Source: Candidatus Latescibacterota bacterium (GTDB lineage Bacteria; Krumholzibacteriota; Krumholzibacteriia; Krumholzibacteriales; WJIX01). Taken from it: a DNA stretch of 13,118 nucleotides. Positions 7,004 through 13,118 of this stretch are shown piece after piece (position 1 is the stretch's first letter; every line of letters begins with the position of its first letter). Below the pieces are notes generated by a model, which ran no database searches, was not told the DNA's origin, and saw only the letters and a list, made by a program, of their open reading frames with translations. The stretch covers positions 1-13,118 of the forward strand of contig DAOWMJ010000032.1 in NCBI GenBank assembly GCA_030643145.1, read 5' to 3'. Both the position numbers and the translations under genes were made by a program.

Positions 7004-7077
7004 GCCCCCGTAGCTCAGGTGGATAGAGCATCGGTTTCCTAAACCGGGTGTCGCATGTTCGAGTCATGCCGGGGGCG
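7004..7077 (+). tRNA. tRNA-Arg, anticodon CCT
   Basis: A 74-base cloverleaf to the discriminator base. Acceptor GCCCCCG (7004-7010) pairs fully with CGGGGGC (7070-7076), followed by G73. The anticodon stem TCGGT/ACCGG closes the loop TTCCTAA at 7036-7042, so the anticodon at 7038-7040 is CCT, reading AGG. The D arm GCTCAGGTGGATAGAGC and the T arm GCATG TTCGAGT CATGC are normal. Unlike the two proline tRNAs, the 3' CCA is not encoded (the sequence continues CTT), so it must be added after transcription. Confidence 0.96.
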
Positions 7078-7108
7078 CTTTTTATTTCGACAGGAAATTA
7101 CCTGCCAT

Positions 7109-7158
7109 AAAAAAATAAATATTCCCGGTGAGACACCCCAGCCCATCGGGAATATTTA
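7109..7158 (-). terminator. Strong rho-independent terminator, minus strand
   Basis: TAAATATTCCCG (7116-7127) and CGGGAATATTTA (7147-7158) form a perfect 12-bp stem. It extends inward by three pairs (GTG/CAT, one G-U) to leave a 13-base loop. Read on the minus strand the stem is followed directly by seven Ts (complement of 7109-7115). There is no T run on the plus side, so it acts on leftward transcripts. The nearest leftward reading frames are the tiny ORF at 7207-7254 and, about 500 bases away, the phosphatase gene. It also shields tRNA-Arg from opposing transcription. Confidence 0.85.
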
Positions 7159-7206
7159 GATATAATGGCAAACATGGCGTTAATATATTTGCACGCTACT
7201 ATGTTT

Positions 7207-7254
7207 TTATTTGAGCCACCATAACAGATCAATGATCAAGAATATCGGTAGCAC
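7207..7254 (-). CDS. Tiny ORF: 15-residue hydrophobic peptide with very strong SD (speculative)
   Basis: The minus strand reads AGGAGGTG (complement of 7259-7266), an 8-base perfect complement to the usual 16S 3' end. The GGAGG core is followed after 6 bases by a GTG start at 7254. The frame gives MLPIFLIIDLLWWLK and a TAA stop at 7207-7209. The peptide is almost wholly hydrophobic with a terminal Lys, like a very short membrane peptide. The terminator at 7109-7158 begins about 50 bases past the stop, a compact gene-like layout. I cannot identify a clear promoter. It could be a small membrane protein, a leader peptide, or a remnant of a longer gene. It resembles only loosely the start of short Lmo0937-type membrane proteins. 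Chance occurrence of a short ORF is easy; chance of such an SD at ideal spacing is much lower. Confidence 0.33.
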   Translation of the reverse strand: MLPIFLIIDLLWWLK

Positions 7255-7278
7255 CTTACACCTCCTCTAAATTATGTC

Positions 7279-7309
7279 TTATGACGGGTATCCCATAATT
7301 TCTTTTTTT
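7279..7309 (+). terminator. Possible plus-strand intrinsic terminator
   Basis: TTATG (7279-7283) pairs with CATAA (7294-7298), and GG (7286-7287) with CC (7292-7293), around a GTAT loop with a two-base bulge. A T-rich run TTTCTTTTTTT (7299-7309) follows. The stem is short and imperfect. It could end read-through from tRNA-Arg or an unrecognised small RNA. Confidence 0.35.
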
Positions 7310-7368
7310 AACTCAAAGTCTTGAGTTATTTCTTCTGTAGCGGGGCATTAATTGTGCCGGAGGTTGAA

Positions 7369-7440
7369 ATGAAACAGAATATTGATGGAACCCTGAAAGT
7401 GTGTTCTTTCGGAAGAGATATAGTGACAAGTAGTTATTAA
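7369..7440 (+). CDS. Tiny ORF: 23-residue peptide with SD (speculative)
   Basis: GGAGG at 7359-7363 precedes ATG 7369 by 5 bases. The frame is 23 codons with a TAA stop at 7438-7440. The peptide starts MKQNIDGTLKVC and ends RDIVTSSY; it has no hydrophobic segment and no family I recognise. A 9-bp inverted repeat (AGTTATTAA, AACGC loop, TTAATAACT; 7432-7454) overlaps the stop. No convincing promoter was found, although TTGAGT at 7321-7326 lies upstream. This may be a real small protein, the relic of a longer gene, or chance. Confidence 0.2.
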   Translation: MKQNIDGTLKVCSFGRDIVTSSY

Positions 7441-7548
7441 AACGCTTAATAACTTCGTTATGTTGATTATTTCAATTACGATACCATATCATCGTACGCA
7501 GATATGATAAAATATTGCCAGATTGCCATGAAATATATGCACTATAGG

Positions 7549-7596
7549 ATATATCATCGATAAAGAGTTTCACCTATATGATATATATTGCAATAT
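7549..7596. repeat. AT-rich inverted repeat and palindrome
   Basis: ATATATCAT (7549-7557) and ATGATATAT (7578-7586) form a perfect 9-bp inverted repeat with a 20-base spacer. Next to it is the 12-bp perfect palindrome ATATTGCAATAT (7585-7596). The word ATATCATCG occurs at 7486-7494 and again at 7551-7559. These sit just downstream of the phosphatase stop. They could be binding sites or RNA-end structures, but AT-rich sequence makes such matches fairly likely by chance. Confidence 0.35.
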
Positions 7597-7657
7597 CAAT
7601 TATAGTGAACTTCCAGATCTTTATAATTTATATTTAAATACTTTAAGATAATCGGGG

Positions 7658-10123
7658 TTAATTTTTTCTTAATATAATAACAGTCATATCATCCTTCATT
7701 TTTTTATTGCCAAAATCTTCTAACGTTATAAACAACTTGTCAAGCAAGTTTTGAAGCGGTAACTGATGATTGTCCCTAACAAATTGTATCAATCTCTCAA
7801 AACCAAAGTGAATACCTTCTTCAGATTCTTGATCAAGTATTCCGTCTGTAAAAGCGATCATCAAATCCCCGCGTTCCAATTTGACAGCTCCTTCTAAATA
7901 GTCAACGTTTTTTTCAATTCCAAGAACAAGTCCGCCCCGTTTCAATCTTAAGATTTTTCCATCTTTTTTAAGTATGACAGGAGGTACCGCTCCGGCATTC
8001 GCATAATTCAGGATCGCGGTTTTTTGGTCATACAAACAATAAAACATGGTTGCGTGTCGAATACTGTCACTCTTTTCAAAAACATGATTATTTAAAAAGT
8101 AAAGTACATCAGCACATTGGCGTTCAAGCCGGGCTTGCGCGCTTAAGGAAGCCTGTATTGTCGACATAAGAAAAGCCGCAGGTATACCCTTGCCCGCGAT
8201 ATCCGAGATTGCCATCCCCGTAACTCTGGAGCCAAGTTCAAAAAAATCGTAAAAATCTCCACCAACCTGTTTACTTGTACGAATTTTAGCCGCCACTTGG
8301 GCGTCTAGAAGGGTAGGGGGGAATTTCGGTAAAAGTTTCTGTTGAATACCACTCGCTATTCGGATTTCATTTTCTAGTTCCTCTTTTTCCAGATTTATCC
8401 GGCATAATTCAATATTTCTTAAAGAAGCCGCTGTCCTTTCACCTAGGAAGTTTAATAACTCGGCGTCTTCACTTGTATAAATTCCTCCCGTTGTTTTGGG
8501 ACCCACGATAATAAATCCGTTCATCACATCGTCCGCTGATATAGCTATAATAGTTGAACCTTTATTAATATTTACGAGTTCACGCGATATTCTATCAAAA
8601 TTATATTTTATCCAAAGGGAGTCAAAATATTCCAGCATAAGTGGATATTTGTTTTTTTCGGCTTGATTGAACAGCTCAATATCTAGTGGTAATTTTGTAA
8701 CAGGTATCATTTTTTTCGTGGGATAAACATACCTTAGTTTACAAGTCCCATCATTTTCGGACAAAAAAACCTGCACATTTTCAGGCTGAAAGAGATTTAT
8801 CATCTCTTCTGTCAGACAACTGATAATCTCTTCCGGAGTTTTACATAAACGAATATTATGAGAAAAATCTATAAGTGATTTTTTTATGTCGCTTCGTTTG
8901 TTATAAAAATATCTTTCAAAAATATTAAAAACAAACGATCTCGCTGGAACAAAAAGTATTGCAAATAAGACTATAGCAACAGCGGAAAAATAGTATCGAT
9001 TCAAATCAAGCATTTCACTGATTCTATCTTTTGATATTTCCTCTATAACGCAGTAAAATATGGCAAATAGAAGGGGAATACCCATATATACGATAGTTCT
9101 TTTTAAAACCAATCTCGAATTGAACGCGTCATGCTTGAGAATAGTATAACCAAAAGAGATTGAAATAAATGACAGGGAAATACCCGAAAGATAGAGATAG
9201 TTATGCGAAATGAGTGATAGATTTATCTGCATTATAAATACAATTATTGCCAACGGCAATATACCGATCGCGAGGCCGAATGTAACTATACGGAATTTCG
9301 TTTTGAGAGCTTTAGACGAACTCCTATAAGCCCTGATAAATACTACTGGACTCAAAATCATATAAGACACCCAATATAATGATGCTATCGTTTCATGAGT
9401 ATTTATAATAGTTCTGTCTACGGCAGAGGTATAGTTAGTAAGAGCGAGAATGAAACTTATTAAATATATAATTGCCGGCGGGTAATAGAGATATTTCTCT
9501 GTTTTATAACGCCTGGTTCCCGATTTTATTTCGCGGCCGGGAAACATAAGGAAAAAATGCAGGAAAAAGGCGGGCATAAAAATAAATAGCAGGTCATAGA
9601 GCAGTTCTCCTCCAACATGAAGAATGCCGAAGGACATTGCCGGCCTATCCGTAAGAATAAAGGCTATCAGAAAACAGTTCACCGAGAAAAGTATTCCCAG
9701 AATATCAAGTCGTTTGAAAATAACGATAAATCCAACCACAATAAAGGTGAATCCTGATATAATAAATCCAAATCTAATCAGTTTTTCCTTGAGTGGTTGC
9801 TCTTCAGTTTTGACAGTTACATTGAGTAGTTTGTCATTCCGCTGCATTGTAAAAATAAATGGTTCCAGTTTATCGTTTTTAGATGTTAAGTAGTGGTAAT
9901 GACTTATGTTGTTAACTTTAATTCCGTTAACAGCAACAATCAGATCACCCACTTGGAGGGACGAATGATCGTTCGGACCTCCTTTTTGTATTCTGCTTAT
10001 TTGAAGATTGTGATCTTTAATCCCCATGTAGGGTGATTTCAGAAAATCTCTTAGACCGAAGAATTCAAGTATAATGATCAGTATCGCAGCAACAATAATA
10101 CTGCCTCTTAAAAATCTGATCAT
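7658..10123 (-). CDS. Membrane PDZ-7TM-GAF-SpoIIE sensor phosphatase (PP2C type)
   Basis: An 821-residue membrane protein. Order of parts: one TM helix (about 5-22), a PDZ-like domain (about 33-107, with ISRIQKGGPND and SLQVGDLIVAVNGIKV), a block of about seven or eight TM helices (about 114-395), a GAF-like domain (about 425-570), a short coiled coil (about 575-598), and a C-terminal SpoIIE/PP2C phosphatase. The phosphatase metal-site motifs are complete: QVGGDFYDFF (D623), AISDIAGKGIPAAF (D641), NAGAVPPV, AFTDGILDQ (D759) and KDDMTVIIL (D811). Such enzymes usually dephosphorylate anti-sigma-factor antagonists in partner-switching systems; the membrane, PDZ and GAF parts suggest control by an envelope or small-molecule signal. 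No anti-sigma or STAS antagonist gene is in the window. I chose ATG 10123 (GGGAG at 10130-10134, 6 bases upstream); a longer frame from 10165 would start inside the promoter. Confidence 0.9.
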   Translation of the reverse strand: MIRFLRGSIIVAAILIIILEFFGLRDFLKSPYMGIKDHNLQISRIQKGGPNDHSSLQVGDLIVAVNGIKVNNISHYHYLTSKNDKLEPFIFTMQRNDKLLNVTVKTEEQPLKEKLIRFGFIISGFTFIVVGFIVIFKRLDILGILFSVNCFLIAFILTDRPAMSFGILHVGGELLYDLLFIFMPAFFLHFFLMFPGREIKSGTRRYKTEKYLYYPPAIIYLISFILALTNYTSAVDRTIINTHETIASLYWVSYMILSPVVFIRAYRSSSKALKTKFRIVTFGLAIGILPLAIIVFIMQINLSLISHNYLYLSGISLSFISISFGYTILKHDAFNSRLVLKRTIVYMGIPLLFAIFYCVIEEISKDRISEMLDLNRYYFSAVAIVLFAILFVPARSFVFNIFERYFYNKRSDIKKSLIDFSHNIRLCKTPEEIISCLTEEMINLFQPENVQVFLSENDGTCKLRYVYPTKKMIPVTKLPLDIELFNQAEKNKYPLMLEYFDSLWIKYNFDRISRELVNINKGSTIIAISADDVMNGFIIVGPKTTGGIYTSEDAELLNFLGERTAASLRNIELCRINLEKEELENEIRIASGIQQKLLPKFPPTLLDAQVAAKIRTSKQVGGDFYDFFELGSRVTGMAISDIAGKGIPAAFLMSTIQASLSAQARLERQCADVLYFLNNHVFEKSDSIRHATMFYCLYDQKTAILNYANAGAVPPVILKKDGKILRLKRGGLVLGIEKNVDYLEGAVKLERGDLMIAFTDGILDQESEEGIHFGFERLIQFVRDNHQLPLQNLLDKLFITLEDFGNKKMKDDMTVIILRKN

Positions 10124-10150
10124 TTTTGTCTCCCTTAAAAAAGTAACTTT

Positions 10151-10179
10151 ATTTTTACATAACAATACATATCTGTCAA
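10151..10179 (-). promoter_or_regulatory. Sigma-70 promoter of the sensor phosphatase gene
   Basis: On the minus strand a perfect TTGACA (complement of 10174-10179) is followed after 17 bases by AAAAAT (complement of 10151-10156), 4 of 6 consensus, with a TGT extended -10 just before it. The predicted start near 10144 leaves a leader of about 20 bases to the SD and ATG at 10123. This excludes the upstream in-frame ATG at 10165. Confidence 0.62.
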
Positions 10180-10240
10180 TTGATTAGTATGGGGCTTTTT
10201 CCCTTGTTTTGTTCCAAAATTTCTCAGCGCAATCTAATTA

Positions 10241-10272
10241 TTGACTTGTAAAACCATGCATAAAGATATATT
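10241..10272 (+). promoter_or_regulatory. Possible promoter of the TPR protein gene
   Basis: TTGACT (10241-10246, 5 of 6) and TATATT (10267-10272, 5 of 6) lie upstream of the gene, but 20 bases apart instead of about 17. GATATA at 10265 gives an 18-base spacer with a poorer box. The promoter is probably here but the exact boxes are uncertain. Confidence 0.35.
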
Positions 10273-10298
10273 TTACAAAAAAAGGGAGGTAGGTAGAT

Positions 10299-10964
10299 TT
10301 GATTATACGTAAAACGAAAAAAAAGGAAATTAAAGAAGACGCGTTTGTCGCGTTTTTCATTCAATCACGTGAATACATCAGAACACATCAAAACCATTTT
10401 TTTATAGCCTTAATTGCTCTTATCGTTGCAGTATCAGGTGTTATATGGTATTCCAACAACATGAAATCCTCCAAAATTCAGAGTATGAACAGTTTTTCCG
10501 AAGCCCTTTCACTTTACGGCGCCGGACGTATTTCCTCTGCCGAAAATGTTTTTAAATCAATAAATAACGATTACAGCGGTAGTAGAGAAGGTATATACTC
10601 CAGCTATTTTTTGGGTAAATGTTTTTCAATTTACGGCCGTAACAACGAAGCCATTTCCTTTTTCCGTGACTACATAAAAAATGCAAGCAAATATCCCTTG
10701 TATAGAGAAGCTGCACACATCGGTATTGCTGTAGCATTCGAGAATGAGCATGATTTTGCAAACGCCGCTGAAGCCTATATGGATATGGTAGATCTGCTGT
10801 CATCACCTGAAACAAAAGGTTACTATCTGGAAAAAGCGGCTGACACATACAAACTTGCCGGAAAAAAGCGAGAAGCTATTAAAACATTTGAAAAAGCCCT
10901 TGAACTAAGAGAGGGAATCGCTAAAAGGGAAATAGAGCTTAAAATAAGCATACTTAAGGGTTAG
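10299..10964 (+). CDS. Membrane-anchored TPR protein (YfgM/YbgF-like)
   Basis: A 221-residue protein with a basic cytoplasmic start (IIRKTKKKEIKED), one TM helix at about 34-51 (FFIALIALIVAVSGVIWY) and a periplasmic part of tandem TPR-like helices. Repeats can be seen at about 65-90 (SEALSLYGAGRISSAENVF), 100-124 (YFLGKCFSIYGRNNEAISFF), 137-161 (REAAHIGIAVAFENEHDFAN) and 174-203 (LEKAADTYKLAGKKREAIKT). Topology resembles YfgM, a type II inner-membrane TPR protein that works with periplasmic chaperones at the Sec translocon, but similarity at this level is shared by many TPR proteins. The start is TTG 10299 after GGGAGG at 10284-10289; the next Met is beyond the TM helix. Divergent from the phosphatase gene, convergent with leuS. 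Partner unknown. Confidence 0.8.
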   Translation: MIIRKTKKKEIKEDAFVAFFIQSREYIRTHQNHFFIALIALIVAVSGVIWYSNNMKSSKIQSMNSFSEALSLYGAGRISSAENVFKSINNDYSGSREGIYSSYFLGKCFSIYGRNNEAISFFRDYIKNASKYPLYREAAHIGIAVAFENEHDFANAAEAYMDMVDLLSSPETKGYYLEKAADTYKLAGKKREAIKTFEKALELREGIAKREIELKISILKG

Positions 10965-11019
10965 AAGTCAGAAATATACTTAGAACAACTGAAACACAAA
11001 CTAACTTTCTTTTTGTCGT

Positions 11020-11033
11020 ATAATATATATTAT
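11020..11033. repeat. 14-bp palindrome between convergent genes
   Basis: ATAATATATATTAT is a perfect palindrome in the 137-base gap between the TPR gene and leuS, which converge. It has no GC pairs and no convincing T run, so I do not call it a terminator. On the plus side CTTTCTTTTT at about 11006-11014 is the only T-rich run. No gene or RNA is visible in this gap. Confidence 0.3.
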
Positions 11034-11101
11034 GTTAACCATCGCTTGTGTTAAATGTCCGATTTTCATTTAATGCGTTATATTATATGATTAAGTTAAT
11101 A

Positions 11102-13118
11102 CTATGCAATAACAATATTTACTAATTTGTTTTGTACAACAATAACCCTCTTGATCCCTCCGGTTTTTATAAATTTCTTTACTCTTTCATTGCTAAGGGC
11201 CATCTTTTTGAGTTTATCATCACTACAATCGGAATCAACATCTATTCTGGCTCTAACCTTGCCGTTAACCTGAACTATAAGAGTAAATCTCTCGCTTTCC
11301 AGATATTTCTCGTTTTCAATCGGCAATTTTTCTTTGAACACAGTAGTTTTATATCCACAAAGTTCTCTTAACTCCTCGCATAAATGAGGAGCAATTGGAG
11401 CAAGAAGTAATATAAGATTATTGAAGGCATCGATAAGAAGATTCACGGAAATTTCATCTCTCTCAGAAATTCCGAAATTAATATCTGTAAAATTGTAAAT
11501 TTCATTTGTCAGCTCCATAAGTGCGCTTATTGCCGTATTGAAATGGAAACTTCCTCCAAGGAGATCTCTTTTTACCTTAAAAATAGTTTGTTGAACCTTT
11601 CTGTAGAGAGCAAGCTGCACGTCATTTAGAGATTCAGGATCAACAGAATCCCTGTGTGGCGCCCTATTTTTGAAAATATCTTCATTATTATCATATATTC
11701 GCCAAACCCTATTTACAAAGCGCCATGCCCCTTCAACAGCTCTTTGATTCCATTCTGCATCCTTTTCAGGGGGACCGATAAACAATGTGTATATCCTTAC
11801 CGTATCAGCCCCGTATTTTTCTATAAGTTCATCGGGACTTATGACATTTCCAGCGCTTTTTGACATCTTGGAGCCATTTCTGGTGATCATTCCCTGTGTA
11901 AAAAGATTTTTAAAAGGTTCTTTGAAACCAACGTAACCTTTGTCATATAAAAATTTTACAATAAATCTTGAATACAAAAGATGTAAAATTGCGTGCTCAA
12001 CACCGCCAACATATTGATTCACAGGCAACCATCTGTCTACGAGATCCTTATCAAAGGGTTTTTCTGAATCATTCGAAGATAAATATCTCAAAAAATACCA
12101 GCTTGAATCGACAAATGTATCCATCGTATCAGTATCTCTTTTGGCTGGGTTTCCACACAAAGGACATTTTGTATTGACAAATTCTTCAGATGCTGATAAT
12201 GGACTTTTTCCATCTCCTCTTGGTGCGAAATCAACATTTTCAGGTAAATAGACAGGTAGTTCTTCTTCAGGCACCGGATTGATTCCACATTTATCACAGT
12301 AAATTACCGGAATCGGCGCTCCCCAATATCTCTGTCTTGAAATTAGCCAGTCCCTTAGCCTGTAATGAACAGTTCTTTTAGCCATATCCTTTTTTTCCAG
12401 AGATTTTGTAATCCTTTTCATACCTTCCAAATTTGAAAGACCATCATACTCCCCGGAATTTATTAATACGCCGTTTCCAACATAAGCCTCGGTTAACTCT
12501 TCTATACCAGAACCTTCGGGTTTAATAACCTGTGTAACAGGAATATCTAATTGAGCCTTTTCAACGAATTCAAAATCTCGCTGATCATGCGCCGGCACTC
12601 CCATTACAATCCCGGTACCGTATTCCATCACAATATAACCTGTAAGATAAACAGGCACTTTCTTAGACGTGACAGGATTAATCGCATAACATCCGGTAAA
12701 AAATCCTTTTCTATTTATTTCCGTTCGATCCTGGATTTTTAATTTTTTAACTTCATTAATATAATCAATACCTTCTTCCCTCCCACCCTTCTTAAGCAGT
12801 TTTTTAGCTAAAGGGTGGTCAACCGCCATAACAATAAATGTTACTCCGAAAAGTGTATCTACCCTAGTTGTAAAACAATCGAGTACTAACTCCGAGTCTT
12901 CAAGCTCGAATTTAATTTCCACCCCTTCACTTCTTCCGATCCAGTTACTTTGCATTGTACGTACCCGCTGCGGCCAGTTTTCAAGTTCGGAAAGATCATC
13001 AAGTAACCTGTCGGCATATTCTGTGATTTTGAAAAACCACTGCTTCAGATCCCTTAATTTAACTGTAGCTCCACACCTTTCACACTCATTGTTTACAACT
13101 TGTTCATTCGCCAGAACA
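11102..13118 (-). CDS. leuS: Leucyl-tRNA synthetase LeuRS, N-terminal part beyond window
   Basis: The minus frame is open from the right edge to a TAG at 11102-11104, giving 671 residues; roughly 150 N-terminal residues, including the HIGH motif, are outside. An internal Met at 12955 is not the start: the frame continues upstream with VLANEQVVNNECERCGATVK and LRDLKQWFFKITEYADRLLD. Then come MQSNWIGRSEG, the CP1 editing domain (TTRVDTLFGVTF; GTGIVMGVPAHDQRDFEF), RDWLISRQRYWGAPIPVIYC, zinc-type CxxC pairs (CDKCG, CPLCG), DTFVDSSWYFLRY, QYVGGVEHAILHLLYSRF, and the KMSKS loop at 11855-11869. The anticodon-binding domain and C-terminal part (VQVNGKVRARI) follow to the stop. The enzyme charges tRNA-Leu and edits mischarged products; the editing aspartate segment is intact. 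No frameshift is seen. Confidence 0.97.
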   Translation of the reverse strand, partial: VLANEQVVNNECERCGATVKLRDLKQWFFKITEYADRLLDDLSELENWPQRVRTMQSNWIGRSEGVEIKFELEDSELVLDCFTTRVDTLFGVTFIVMAVDHPLAKKLLKKGGREEGIDYINEVKKLKIQDRTEINRKGFFTGCYAINPVTSKKVPVYLTGYIVMEYGTGIVMGVPAHDQRDFEFVEKAQLDIPVTQVIKPEGSGIEELTEAYVGNGVLINSGEYDGLSNLEGMKRITKSLEKKDMAKRTVHYRLRDWLISRQRYWGAPIPVIYCDKCGINPVPEEELPVYLPENVDFAPRGDGKSPLSASEEFVNTKCPLCGNPAKRDTDTMDTFVDSSWYFLRYLSSNDSEKPFDKDLVDRWLPVNQYVGGVEHAILHLLYSRFIVKFLYDKGYVGFKEPFKNLFTQGMITRNGSKMSKSAGNVISPDELIEKYGADTVRIYTLFIGPPEKDAEWNQRAVEGAWRFVNRVWRIYDNNEDIFKNRAPHRDSVDPESLNDVQLALYRKVQQTIFKVKRDLLGGSFHFNTAISALMELTNEIYNFTDINFGISERDEISVNLLIDAFNNLILLLAPIAPHLCEELRELCGYKTTVFKEKLPIENEKYLESERFTLIVQVNGKVRARIDVDSDCSDDKLKKMALSNERVKKFIKTGGIKRVIVVQNKLVNIVIA

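Larger units (their letters stand above)
7078..7657. other. 580-base gap with hairpins, palindromes and two tiny ORFs, no ordinary gene
   Basis: No ORF of normal size and no known RNA family is recognisable on either strand. From left to right it holds a minus-strand intrinsic terminator (7109-7158), a 15-codon minus ORF with a very strong SD (7207-7254), a plus-strand terminator-like hairpin (7279-7309), an 8-bp perfect hairpin TAACTCAA-AGTC-TTGAGTTA (7309-7328), a 23-codon plus ORF with GGAGG (7369-7440), a 9-bp hairpin over that ORF's stop (7432-7454), and palindromes at 7549-7596. It may carry a small RNA or peptide gene, or be a long 3' untranslated region of the phosphatase gene. Confidence 0.6.

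Noticed and set aside
7161..7166. Perfect TATAAT box on the plus strand
   Set aside because: No acceptable -35 hexamer lies 16-18 bases upstream, and the word is easily formed by chance in AT-rich sequence.
7175..7193. Sigma-54-like motif TGGC...TTGCA on the plus strand
   Set aside because: The GG and GC elements are 13 bases apart instead of 10, and no gene follows.
7170..7206. Hairpin AAACAT-GCGT...ACGC-ATGTTT followed by a T-rich stretch, as a possible plus-strand terminator
   Set aside because: Interrupted stem, 12-base loop, few GC pairs; too weak to call as a terminator.
7004..7657. Integration site (att) or genomic island at tRNA-Arg
   Set aside because: No integrase gene, no mobile genes and no copy of the tRNA 3' end found in the downstream sequence.
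9624..9893. 89-residue plus-strand ORF inside the phosphatase gene
   Set aside because: Antisense shadow of a well-supported coding frame, with no SD and no recognisable motif. Other long antisense frames within plsY, leuS and apt are rejected for the same reason.
11102..12955. Complete leuS starting at the Met at 12955
   Set aside because: The frame continues upstream to the window edge with clear LeuRS sequence, so the Met is internal.
1..13118. CRISPR array, toxin-antitoxin, restriction or phage-defence genes
   Set aside because: No regularly spaced direct repeats and no such protein families were seen; the protein-coding content is housekeeping and regulatory.

Overview
The window is an AT-rich stretch of bacterial chromosome, densely packed with housekeeping genes. 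I see no phage, IS, CRISPR or toxin-antitoxin genes. An M23 peptidase with an N-terminal export signal, an RpoS-like sigma factor and a PDZ-7TM-GAF-SpoIIE phosphatase suggest a Gram-negative bacterium. The gene order resembles Deltaproteobacteria and FCB-type candidate phyla, but the sequence alone does not fix the phylum.

Region 1 (1-2219, + strand) is a tight run: the 3' end of der (GTPase for 50S assembly), plsY, gpsA and a MerR-type regulator. gpsA makes sn-glycerol 3-phosphate and plsY acylates it, so the two adjoining genes form the entry to phospholipid synthesis. Region 2 (2376-4915, + strand) has tRNA-Pro(GGG), a family-2 glycosyltransferase, surE, a COG2426 membrane protein and tRNA-Pro(CGG). 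Region 3 (5005-7077, + strand) has an M23 peptidase, a sigma-70 family factor of the RpoS/group 2 kind, apt and tRNA-Arg(CCT). Taken together, surE, M23 peptidase and sigma factor recall the surE-pcm-nlpD-rpoS neighbourhood of Proteobacteria, with pcm absent and a COG2426 gene in its position.

Region 4 (7078-7657) is a 580-base gap without an ordinary gene. It holds a strong minus-strand intrinsic terminator, several other hairpins and palindromes, and two tiny ORFs with good Shine-Dalgarno sequences. The minus-strand one is a 15-residue hydrophobic peptide with an 8-base anti-SD match. This is the least explained part of the window.

Region 5 (7658-10964) has the large membrane-bound PP2C-type phosphatase (minus strand) divergent from a membrane-anchored TPR protein (plus strand). 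A near-consensus promoter for the phosphatase fixes its start at 10123. Region 6 (11102-13118, minus strand) is most of leuS; its N-terminal part lies beyond the right edge.

No single new defence or mobile system is evident. The best leads are the small-peptide/terminator locus in 7100-7450, the sigma-factor neighbourhood and the orphan sensor-phosphatase.
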